This document shows, one piece after another, positions 4,271-11,884 of a stretch of 13,190 nt of DNA (the first letter of the stretch is position 1; each line of letters opens with the position of its first letter). The stretch is from an uncultured Porphyromonas sp. (GTDB taxonomy: Bacteria > Bacteroidota > Bacteroidia > Bacteroidales > Porphyromonadaceae). The stretch is from positions 1 to 13,190 of the forward strand of contig USJF01000024.1 in assembly GCA_900554935.1 (NCBI GenBank). Reading direction: 5' to 3'. The notes under the pieces were generated by a model. That model had not been told where the DNA came from. It made no database searches and saw nothing but the letters and a program-made list of their open reading frames with translations. The position numbers were made by a program, and so were the translations under genes.

Positions 4271-6613
4271 ATGAGTAATAATCCTATCAATCGTCAGCAG
4301 GGTGTGACCAAGAAGTCGGGTGCTTTGAGCAACTTCAATATGGTAGACCTTTTCTATTACCTTCTCTCTAAGTGGTACTGGTTTCTGGCTATCACGCTGC
4401 TCTTCGTAGTCGTAGCGTGGTATTCGGTGGCTAGGCGCCCTTTGGTCTATACGAGTGGCGTACAGGTGATAATCAAGGACCCTAGAGCTGAAATGAATGT
4501 AGACCTTGAGGTTGGCTCACGACGTGCCGTCAATCCTCTGAACAATGAGGTCTATATCTTCCGCTCCAAGATGCTAATGACTGAGGCGGTGAAGCGTGCT
4601 GGTGCCGATATTAGCTATCAGGTAAAGCGTCGCCTTCGGCAGGTGGAGCTCTATAGCACTACGCCTCTTCGTTTGGTCACTAATGATAGTCTTACTACCA
4701 AGCAATTTAGCCTGGAGATGACCTATCTAGGAGATAACCAAGTGGAGCTATCAGGCTTCCCTGAGCCAGAGAGGACCCTTACGCTACCTCTCGGTAAGAC
4801 CTCTGATACTCCTTATGGACCACTCACCGTGCTCACCACTGATACCTTTAAGGAGGAGCAGACAAAGGGAACTACTATATATGTAGCTAAATGGCCAGCA
4901 GAAGTGGTGGCCAATCGGTATGTTGCCTCATTAACCACTGAACCACAACCATCCACTAGAATTATGAACCTTGAGCTGAAGGACAATCATCCTCTTAGAG
5001 CTCATCAGGTACTCAGTGCGCTGGTGGAGGTGTACAACGAGGAGGCGATAGATGATAAAAATGAAAGCGCCCGCCGGACAGCTCGCTTTATCGATGACCG
5101 TATCGTGGCGATGAGCGATGAGCTAGGCGGTGTGGAGCAGAAGCTAGCCGAGGCACAGAGTGAGGCTATCGATGTTACGCCACTGGAGGTGGGCAGTGTC
5201 AATGCCATAGAGATTAGCCAGACGGAGCGGGAGCTGTCGCTTCTTCGCTCCGTACGTAGTGCCATCAACAATCCCGAGAGTGTCCGTAGCCTTCTCCCTG
5301 GAGAGGATATCGTTGATCCCACTATTGGAAGGCAGATAGCGCAGTACAATGAGCTCAAGATACGTCGCGACCAGATCGCACAAGATGGAAGCACCAATAA
5401 CCCCGTTGTGAAAGAGCTCGAGCAGACGATGTCTCTCCTTAAGGGTAATATCACTACTGGTATAGATAATCTCATTGAGGCTAGGACTTTCTCGCTTAAG
5501 CAGATGAAAAAGGCTAAAGGGGTGGCGATCAACAACCTTAAGTCACAGCCCTATCGTGAGCTTGGTACTCTGGATATTGCACGTCAGCAATCAATTAAGG
5601 CTGACCTCTATGTCTTTTTGCTTAAAAAGCGTGAGGAGAATTCACTTAACCAGGCAACGGCGGAGACCAATGCCAAGGTGATAGACTCCTTTACAAGCTA
5701 TAGACCTATCAGCCCTAACCGCAATAGGAGTTTGGTTATCGCCATAATGGCTGCCTTGGTACTCACCACTTTTTACTTCATCCTTAGGCTCTTGAGCGAT
5801 ACTGAGGTGCGAAGTAAGAAGCAGCTGGAAGAGGCGGTCACTGTACCCCTACTTGGGGTCACTCCTTTTGATTCTACTCAAGAGAAGGAAGGTTTTCACG
5901 GTATCTCCGCTAAGGGCGATGACACTAGTGCCGAGGCGTTTCGTATCCTCCGCACTAGCCTTCTCTTCAGGCTGAGACAAGGCAAAGCTACAGAGGGCGG
6001 GCATACTATCATGCTTACCTCCCTCTTCGAAGGTGCGGGGAAGAGCTACGTCTCCTACAACCTCGCTCGTTCGCTTGCTTTCCTAGAGAAGCGGGTGGCA
6101 TTAGTTGACCTCGATCTCCGAAAGGCAAGCCTCTCTCGGCGCCTACATATCAAAGGCCAAGGTGTGAGTGATTATATCCTAGATCCCGCATTGGAGATGG
6201 CAGTAGTTATTGAGCAAGTTGATTCTGATCTACCCAACCTTCATGTGATCTCTGCTGGAAGCGAAGTATATAATCCAGTAGAGCTACTGATGGACGAGCG
6301 GTTTGACCAATTGATCTCCGCCCTACGAGCCAATTACGACTTTGTGCTCTTTGATTCGGTACCATTCGTGGCAGTAGCTGATGCTGCGGTAGTAGCTAGG
6401 GGGATGGATCTAAGCCTATTCATTGTCCGTGCCGGTGCAACCGATGAGCGTGTGCTCCCCGATATCCAGCGTATCTACGATGAGAAGCTACTACCCGACC
6501 TTTACCTTCTCCTCAATGGTGCTGAGTTGAAGCAGAGAGGATACGGCTATGGTTATGGCTATGGTTACGGCTACGGCAAAGGCGGAAGAAAGCATGTGAA
6601 TAAAAATAAATAA
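4271..6613 (+). CDS. wzc: Wzc-type polysaccharide copolymerase / bacterial tyrosine kinase (BY-kinase)
   Basis: This 780-residue inner-membrane protein controls chain length and export of polysaccharide by cycles of tyrosine autophosphorylation. It has a Wzz domain with a first membrane helix (about 33-53), a periplasmic coiled-coil region, and a second helix (488-508). The cytoplasmic kinase has Walker A EGAGKS (587-592, K591), Walker A' VDLDLR (612-617) and Walker B FVLFD (691-695). The tail ends with six Tyr alternating with Gly (Y758-Y768) followed by a Lys-rich stretch; this is the expected autophosphorylation cluster. Kinase and copolymerase are fused in one chain, as in proteobacterial Wzc and Porphyromonas Ptk1. 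No matching phosphatase gene is in the window. It starts 19 bp after the Wza stop, so the two are surely co-transcribed. All catalytic motifs are intact. Confidence 0.95.
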   Translation: MSNNPINRQQGVTKKSGALSNFNMVDLFYYLLSKWYWFLAITLLFVVVAWYSVARRPLVYTSGVQVIIKDPRAEMNVDLEVGSRRAVNPLNNEVYIFRSKMLMTEAVKRAGADISYQVKRRLRQVELYSTTPLRLVTNDSLTTKQFSLEMTYLGDNQVELSGFPEPERTLTLPLGKTSDTPYGPLTVLTTDTFKEEQTKGTTIYVAKWPAEVVANRYVASLTTEPQPSTRIMNLELKDNHPLRAHQVLSALVEVYNEEAIDDKNESARRTARFIDDRIVAMSDELGGVEQKLAEAQSEAIDVTPLEVGSVNAIEISQTERELSLLRSVRSAINNPESVRSLLPGEDIVDPTIGRQIAQYNELKIRRDQIAQDGSTNNPVVKELEQTMSLLKGNITTGIDNLIEARTFSLKQMKKAKGVAINNLKSQPYRELGTLDIARQQSIKADLYVFLLKKREENSLNQATAETNAKVIDSFTSYRPISPNRNRSLVIAIMAALVLTTFYFILRLLSDTEVRSKKQLEEAVTVPLLGVTPFDSTQEKEGFHGISAKGDDTSAEAFRILRTSLLFRLRQGKATEGGHTIMLTSLFEGAGKSYVSYNLARSLAFLEKRVALVDLDLRKASLSRRLHIKGQGVSDYILDPALEMAVVIEQVDSDLPNLHVISAGSEVYNPVELLMDERFDQLISALRANYDFVLFDSVPFVAVADAAVVARGMDLSLFIVRAGATDERVLPDIQRIYDEKLLPDLYLLLNGAELKQRGYGYGYGYGYGYGKGGRKHVNKNK

Positions 6614-6635
6614 CAATATAATATTACAGGACAGT

Positions 6636-6827
6636 ATGAAACAAAAGAAGTATGAAGCGCCTACCCTCTCAGTCGAAGAGGTACGTATCGAAAAGGCCTT
6701 CTTGGCCGATCCCACAGCCAGTGGGGGTCTACCGTCACGACAAAGGACGTCGACGAAAGTACCCGATGGCGCGCAACCTGGTGTAGGCGACGATGGTAGT
6801 ATTGATGACTGGTTCACATTGGAGTGA
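6636..6827 (+). CDS. Small 63-residue protein of unknown function before the fimbrial genes
   Basis: This 63-residue product opens MKQKKYEAPTLSVEEVRIEK, a pattern (basic start, Tyr-x-x-Pro, then V-x-I-E) seen in many short Bacteroidota ORFs near surface-protein genes. I know of no assigned function. The second half is Gly/Asp/Ser-rich and ends in an acidic tail, IDDWFTLE. It has no signal peptide, membrane helix or cysteine. An AGGA sequence at a suitable distance precedes the ATG. It lies 22 bp after the kinase stop and 73 bp before the fimbrillin ATG, on the same strand. That it is a gene rather than a chance ORF rests on the family-like N-terminus, the ribosome site and the tight spacing. 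A modified-peptide precursor is possible, but no modifying enzyme lies nearby. Confidence 0.65.
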   Translation: MKQKKYEAPTLSVEEVRIEKAFLADPTASGGLPSRQRTSTKVPDGAQPGVGDDGSIDDWFTLE

Positions 6828-6900
6828 TAGCATCAAGAGAGATGAAGTTAAAGAATGCAGGCTTCGTATGACTGCAAATGTATTGAGAAAGAAAGGAAAT

Positions 6901-8040
6901 ATGACTAAAAATGTAATCTTTACTCTCCTAGGTGCCTCCTTGCTACTGGCTACTACTGTAAGCTGTAAGCGAGGTCCAGAGGCACCAGTAGAGAATAACG
7001 TAGCTTCTGCAGAAGCCACCCTTTCGGGGTCTAGTGCTCCAAGAGCGCTCTTCGTAGGGCAAGATAAAGACGGGGCTCCTAAGGATAGCCCTAAGAAAAT
7101 TACCTGGGGCGGTGCAGGAGCTACTTTGCCCATGCTGATTTATCAACCAACGGGTACTGAGACGGCTGCTAGGATCAGCTCTATGACCCTCAAGGAGGAT
7201 TATAAGGGCGACCTTAAGGTGCCTTATGAAGATAGTAATGTAGCATCCGACGGCACCATCAAGTTTTTCGCTACTAGTGGTATCCAACCTGCTACCCAAG
7301 TTACCAAGGGTGCCCAAATCATAGCAACTAGTAAATATGCCGATTCAAAGGCTACTATCGTTACCGATCGGGTGAATAATGGTAATGTGGATATGAAAAA
7401 AACTGAAGTTGGTTGGCCACTGATCTCCACCAACAAGGCTGCTAGTGCTAATCAGCAGTGGAATAGCATCCATAAGAGCGGGGGTGGTGGTGTCCACTTT
7501 AATCTATTTGGTAATGTGCTCCTTGTAATGTTTGATAACATCTCTGGTGAGCAAGGCTATACAGCCAATTCCGTAGGTGGCTCATTGAATCAGCACCCAC
7601 GCCTCACTGTACAGTCCAATGGAATGGCCTTCGCTGGCTCTACCTTCACCAGCAACGTATTTGCCGATTCTTTTGATCCTTGGAAGGTAGGCACTGCTAA
7701 AGATCAAGTGACTTACACCGTAAGCAACCTCGACTTCTCCGATGCCAGTAAGCGACAGATCGTCCCTGTCTGGTTCAGACCAATGACCCCAGCTAATAAC
7801 GAAGAATTTAATATCACGATCACTTGGGAGGTTTACAATGCTGCCCAGAGTAGGTGGGAGAAGAGCACCTACAAGTTCCGTAAGCCCAAGAACCAAGAGT
7901 ATGCACCTAATAAGACGATGTTTGCTCACGACGACGGAAGATACTACCGTATGAGTGTAGGTATCTCACCAGTTGCTTCAGCAGAGTTTGGCTCCAATTC
8001 ATTTTATATTGTGGAGACAAATATCCCTTCATTTGACTAA
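6901..8040 (+). CDS. Fimbrillin-like (type V pilin candidate) lipoprotein
   Basis: This 379-residue secreted lipoprotein is probably a fimbrial subunit exported as a lipidated precursor and assembled on the outer membrane. The signal peptide ends ATTVSC, with C22 as the lipid site. A short polar linker leads to SSAPR-ALFVG, with R48 directly before Ala. FimA and Mfa1 of P. gingivalis are cleaved by an Arg-gingipain after an Arg at nearly this position (46 and 49). The rest is strand-rich and low in Cys, consistent with a pilin but without a motif I can name. Upstream in-frame ATGs from 6793 are possible, but the ATG at 6901 has a good AAAGGAAAT ribosome site and begins the signal peptide directly. 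It follows the 63-residue gene by 73 bp. A non-pilin surface lipoprotein cannot be excluded. Confidence 0.7.
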   Translation: MTKNVIFTLLGASLLLATTVSCKRGPEAPVENNVASAEATLSGSSAPRALFVGQDKDGAPKDSPKKITWGGAGATLPMLIYQPTGTETAARISSMTLKEDYKGDLKVPYEDSNVASDGTIKFFATSGIQPATQVTKGAQIIATSKYADSKATIVTDRVNNGNVDMKKTEVGWPLISTNKAASANQQWNSIHKSGGGGVHFNLFGNVLLVMFDNISGEQGYTANSVGGSLNQHPRLTVQSNGMAFAGSTFTSNVFADSFDPWKVGTAKDQVTYTVSNLDFSDASKRQIVPVWFRPMTPANNEEFNITITWEVYNAAQSRWEKSTYKFRKPKNQEYAPNKTMFAHDDGRYYRMSVGISPVASAEFGSNSFYIVETNIPSFD

Positions 8041-8171
8041 GTATAATCAATATGAGACAGTTGTACGAATGATTGCGTCTAAGTAGACTCAGAGTTTGTG
8101 AGACACGCCCCCTTCAAGAAAAGAGCGACTTTGTATAGAGCTATAAATCAATGGGTTGTCAATGCAAAAGT

Positions 8172-8263
8172 TGAGTTTGTAACTGAGCAATCGCCGAGTT
8201 ACAAACTGAGCCAACGCCGAGTTACAAACTGGCTAATCACTGAGATAGATACTCGCCGATAGC
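8172..8263. repeat. Array 2: four palindromic units with exact 23-bp period
   Basis: Cores start at 8173 (GAGTTTGTAACTG, the ACA triplet inverted to TGT), 8196 and 8219 (GAGTTACAAACTG), and 8242 (GAGATAGATACTC, diverged). All steps are exactly 23 bp. Unit core, period and diverged GAGATA last unit match array 1 at 431-545. The array occupies the only long gap in the surface-protein run and ends 38 bp before the adhesin ATG, so it probably lies in that gene's promoter or leader. The rest of the 8041-8301 gap shows no clear promoter consensus, terminator or gene. Confidence 0.85.
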
Positions 8264-8301
8264 CTTCGCACAACAGTCTCAATATATATATTACAGATAT
8301 A

Positions 8302-11300
8302 ATGGTAACAAAATACTTTAAACTATTCGCCACTACCTTAGTGGCCATACTCGCCCTAGCATCGTGTCGTAACGAGCGTACCATAGACCTCTATGGCGAA
8401 GAGGGCGACCCATCATCCCTAGACGTCATCTTCAATGTCCGAGACTTTGAAGAAGTGACCCTCCGCTCACACCTTCGCCCAGAGGATGAGCACCGTATCG
8501 AGGATATTGTTATTTGGGTCTTCGATAAGCAAGGAAAACGAATTGGTAATCCTATCATCAGCCACGATGCCGAAGAAGATTTAAAGTTTGTAGCAAGTGA
8601 CACGCCAGGATCCCAAGCAGGTGGCTCCACCAATAAGGGTGTTCCTTTTGGTGGAACAGAGACAAAGGGTCAGTTTGGAGATAAGCTGAAGCTTAAACTC
8701 AAAAACCTCAACGACCAGGTGACCATCGTAGCACTGGGCAATTTTACTTCTGAAAACTTTGCTTTGGAGGAGTCAAATGGCACTGCTGTAACTACCGATG
8801 CTCAGCTTATGGCTATTGATGATATTGAACAGCTTAGGGCACTGCGTCTTAATGTGAACCGTGGAAATCGTGGTACTACCTCTGCTGAGCGCTATGAATC
8901 GCCATTGATGTATGCCTTTCAAAAGGTGACTTCTGACGATGTAAAGAAGGGTACTGTAAGCATACAGATGGTGCCATTTATTGCTAAAATCACAACGCAA
9001 GTGAAAGCAGGTGATGGGGTAACGATCAATTCCATTCATTACCACTACCAAAACATCCCTACCCATTCCAGTCTCTTCAGTGCGATTGCTAAGGAGAACC
9101 AAGGAGATGCTGACCAAATCAAACCATTGAATACCCCAACTACCCAAATGTTGGTGAGTATCAAAGATGACAGCTTTAGCTCTGAAGGCTACTTGATGCC
9201 TAACTACCCACCTGTTAAAAAGGAGATTACTAGCGAGGATGTGGCTGCTGCACAAACCAGAAAGGGTGAAGGCAAATCGGGCTACACTGCTTTTGACCTT
9301 CGCCAAAAGAGACTGAAAGAGGCTGCTGCTGGTGGCTATGTGAAGAATGGTGCATGGGAGTATGCTCCTGATGTGGCGACTGCATTTGTGATGGAGGCTG
9401 ATATTACCGTCAAGAAGGATGATGGTACTGAGCAACAAGCGACCCTTGCCTACACAGTAGTGCTTGGTGGCTTTGGTGGTGTTAAAAATTGGAGCAATCC
9501 TTCTGCAGATGATCTGAAGAAGATCAATAATTATAATATTGAATCTGCTACTCACTACAAGTATACCATCACCATTAATGGAGTAGAAAATGTCATTGTC
9601 GAGGCAACCTCCGCTAATAAGCTTGATGAGCCTAATCCTTCTGTAGAGGGCGGAACAGTCATTGGTAATAAGCCTGCTTTTGTGCTGGATAGCCACTACG
9701 AACAGCGTACCGTGCTTCTCTCTGCTGCAGACTTTGACATCTTTAAGAGTGCTAGCAATCGGGAACTAAAGGACGATGCTAAGTTGCAGTTTATGGTGCA
9801 ATCTCCTTTCCAGCCATTTACTTTGGTTTCCTACACCCTAGCTGAAGCTCAACAAGTACTTCTGGGTGGCGTGCCAAGGGATAAGCAGGTGGATAGCGAT
9901 TGGATCCGTATCTATGTGCATAAGCCACCAATGGCAGGCGGATTTAATCCTGATCATCTTCCAGAGGTGATTTACTCTAATACCAAAGACCCCGGTGAGG
10001 GTGCTTCTACTTCAACCTATTGGGGCAAGACGCTGACAGTAGAGCAATTTTTTGCATGGCTCTTAACTAATCCTGACCCTCTTTTCGATAGCAACAATGC
10101 GATCTGCATCACTATCTTTGTGGATGAGTACTATTACGATTGGGATCCTTCGAAGTTCAAGACCAAGGCGAGCCGGACAGAAAGTAATAAGGATAAAAAC
10201 CTTTGGAAAACCTTTGCTAATGCCGCTGATCGTAAGTTTTTCCTCCTTTCCGGTGGAATACACACTTCTGCTGACCAGTTGAGCCACTATACCAAGGGAA
10301 CTTACCTGTCTATTTTCCAGCACTCTATCAAAACTATATTTACAGAATCCCCCGAGGGTGTGCGTGTATGGGGTGTAGAGTCTATTGATGAAACCCCTAA
10401 TTTGCCTTTCTCATATCAACGAGCGGATGGTGGATCACGTTGGATTAATAGATCTGTTTCAAATGGATGGATCAATACTTGGAATATTTTGGGCTCTTCA
10501 CAGGTAACAGTTAATCCTCAATATAATATAGGTGGCTATGCAGAGTGGCTTCGTGATGCTGTGGCTTCAGGTAGGCTTACTAAGTATGAAATGGTGGCTC
10601 CTAATTCTGCAACAGACGAGCTAGCTTACAACCATGATCCTGAGGAGAAGATTTGGGAAAAGCGTACAGTAGGTCGTCCTACCGGTGCTTATCTAAAAGA
10701 AAATAGAGGATTCAACACAGTTATCTCAACCTATTCACCCTTTGTCCGCAATCGTGATATCAATAGAGATGGTAAGATGCAGGCGAATGAGCTGAAGTGG
10801 TATATCCCTGCTCAGCTCGAAGCGGAGATGATGGTGATGTTTGAACAATCATTGCCAGGCTATGCTCGGTTAAAAGCTCCTATGGGTACAGGAAAGGTGT
10901 TCACCAATCGTCTAGTGGTATTTACTTCTTCCGCTTATTTGGGAACAAATACGGTATATGGTAGTAACCCTATCTGTGTGATCCCTGATATTATGTCAGC
11001 AGTTCCATACTACGAGGTTCTTTGTGATTATGTGGGTGGAGGTACGACTTTTGGTCTGCTTCCAGCTAATATGGCGAAACTCCGTAATACTGTTCGCTTG
11101 ATTCGTGACCTTGGAATTATTGAGAAGTCAAGTATAGAGGATCCTACGGGCTACTCTTACAACTTTGATGAGAAGTATTATAAGCCTGAGGGCAATAAGA
11201 TGCTCCAATTCATCCCTAACCTACCATCACAAGAAGAGAGAGCGAACCAAAATAATCAGGGAGGTGTTTTTGTGGGTTATAATCACCTGAATGCCTCTAC

Positions 11301-11865
11301 TGCTCGCTTTGCCTTTGTTGATGGAGAGTTGCCAAAGCACAATGAGAGGGATTCTGGTATGCGTCTTTACTATAAGGGCTTTAGACTCTCTAAGGAGTAT
11401 GCTAAGGGATTCTCGAATTACGACCCAGACACAAGAAACAGAAAAGCTATTAACAAAGCAGATGAACCGCTTTTCAGACGATTGCTCCGAATTGGTAAGA
11501 GCCCTTGTCTCAGCTACTATGAGAAGAGTGATGCATCTGATCAAGGTACTTGGAGGTTGCCAAATCTGGCGGAGCTAACCATTATGGGACTTGGTACTCC
11601 TAGTAGTCAAGATTTCTACTTTAAAAATAGGGTAACCAATTCAGATAAGTACTTTATTGTATGGGCTAGTACGGTACCTTCACGTTCAGAAAGAGCGGAT
11701 GCAGTAAAGCCAGGTTTCTTTATGCGTGTGGATACCAATATTGCTTGGCCTATGGGATTTGATGCTCCTATATTTGGTCCTCAAGTTGCAAACTATGAGG
11801 GCTATGTCCGTTGTGTGCGTGACTTGTCCGATGCCGAGTGGCAAGCCGCTAAGAAAAGCAAATAA
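8302..11865 (+). CDS. Large fimbrillin-family lipoprotein with EF-hand-like loop, tip-adhesin candidate (DUF4906-like)
   Basis: This 1187-residue outer-membrane lipoprotein has a signal ending LALASC with C22 lipidated. The N-terminal part resembles Mfa/FimA-type fimbrillins: a short polar linker, RIEDIVIWVFDKQGKRIG, then VTIVALGNF, the strand pattern of that fold. The long C-terminal half has RDINRDGKMQANELKWY, a canonical EF-hand/dockerin-type loop (D819, N821, D823, E830, at 10756-10791), likely binding calcium. It closes with WRLPN (1084-1088) and YVRCVRD (1168-1174), typical of DUF4906/FISUMP-like lectin-type ends. Such large proteins are thought to cap Bacteroidales fimbriae as adhesins; this role is inferred. 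A 261-bp gap with a repeat array separates it from the pilin, and OmpA follows 19 bp after its stop. Base composition falls along the gene. The exact Pfam family is uncertain. Confidence 0.8.
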   Translation: MVTKYFKLFATTLVAILALASCRNERTIDLYGEEGDPSSLDVIFNVRDFEEVTLRSHLRPEDEHRIEDIVIWVFDKQGKRIGNPIISHDAEEDLKFVASDTPGSQAGGSTNKGVPFGGTETKGQFGDKLKLKLKNLNDQVTIVALGNFTSENFALEESNGTAVTTDAQLMAIDDIEQLRALRLNVNRGNRGTTSAERYESPLMYAFQKVTSDDVKKGTVSIQMVPFIAKITTQVKAGDGVTINSIHYHYQNIPTHSSLFSAIAKENQGDADQIKPLNTPTTQMLVSIKDDSFSSEGYLMPNYPPVKKEITSEDVAAAQTRKGEGKSGYTAFDLRQKRLKEAAAGGYVKNGAWEYAPDVATAFVMEADITVKKDDGTEQQATLAYTVVLGGFGGVKNWSNPSADDLKKINNYNIESATHYKYTITINGVENVIVEATSANKLDEPNPSVEGGTVIGNKPAFVLDSHYEQRTVLLSAADFDIFKSASNRELKDDAKLQFMVQSPFQPFTLVSYTLAEAQQVLLGGVPRDKQVDSDWIRIYVHKPPMAGGFNPDHLPEVIYSNTKDPGEGASTSTYWGKTLTVEQFFAWLLTNPDPLFDSNNAICITIFVDEYYYDWDPSKFKTKASRTESNKDKNLWKTFANAADRKFFLLSGGIHTSADQLSHYTKGTYLSIFQHSIKTIFTESPEGVRVWGVESIDETPNLPFSYQRADGGSRWINRSVSNGWINTWNILGSSQVTVNPQYNIGGYAEWLRDAVASGRLTKYEMVAPNSATDELAYNHDPEEKIWEKRTVGRPTGAYLKENRGFNTVISTYSPFVRNRDINRDGKMQANELKWYIPAQLEAEMMVMFEQSLPGYARLKAPMGTGKVFTNRLVVFTSSAYLGTNTVYGSNPICVIPDIMSAVPYYEVLCDYVGGGTTFGLLPANMAKLRNTVRLIRDLGIIEKSSIEDPTGYSYNFDEKYYKPEGNKMLQFIPNLPSQEERANQNNQGGVFVGYNHLNASTARFAFVDGELPKHNERDSGMRLYYKGFRLSKEYAKGFSNYDPDTRNRKAINKADEPLFRRLLRIGKSPCLSYYEKSDASDQGTWRLPNLAELTIMGLGTPSSQDFYFKNRVTNSDKYFIVWASTVPSRSERADAVKPGFFMRVDTNIAWPMGFDAPIFGPQVANYEGYVRCVRDLSDAEWQAAKKSK
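11745..11776 (+). promoter_or_regulatory. Possible internal promoter for the OmpA gene
   Basis: TATATTTG at 11769-11776 fits the TAnnTTTG -7 consensus. TTGG at 11745-11748 is a partial -33 match at about 20 bp. It lies inside the 3' end of the adhesin gene, about 110 bp before the OmpA ATG. An OmpA-type porin normally needs more transcript than an adhesin, which makes an internal promoter plausible, but the -33 box is imperfect. Confidence 0.4.
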
Positions 11866-11884
11866 TAGTAAATCAAGATAATAT

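Noticed and set aside
5005..5535. 176-residue minus-strand ORF
   Set aside because: It is antisense to the coiled-coil part of the Wzc gene, Ser/Leu-rich as expected of a shadow frame.
6636..6827. Precursor of a ribosomally made modified peptide
   Set aside because: No modifying enzyme, protease or exporter gene of that kind lies in the window, and the peptide has no Cys and no GG-type leader cut followed by a core.
6793..6900. N-terminal extension of the fimbrillin gene from an upstream start
   Set aside because: It would overlap the small-peptide gene and put 36 charged residues before the lipoprotein signal. The ATG at 6901 has its own AAAGGAAAT site.
8773..9696. 307-residue minus-strand ORF
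   Set aside because: It is fully antisense inside the adhesin gene. The composition is unlike a protein, with no motif or ribosome site. The sense frame has a lipoprotein signal and domain motifs.
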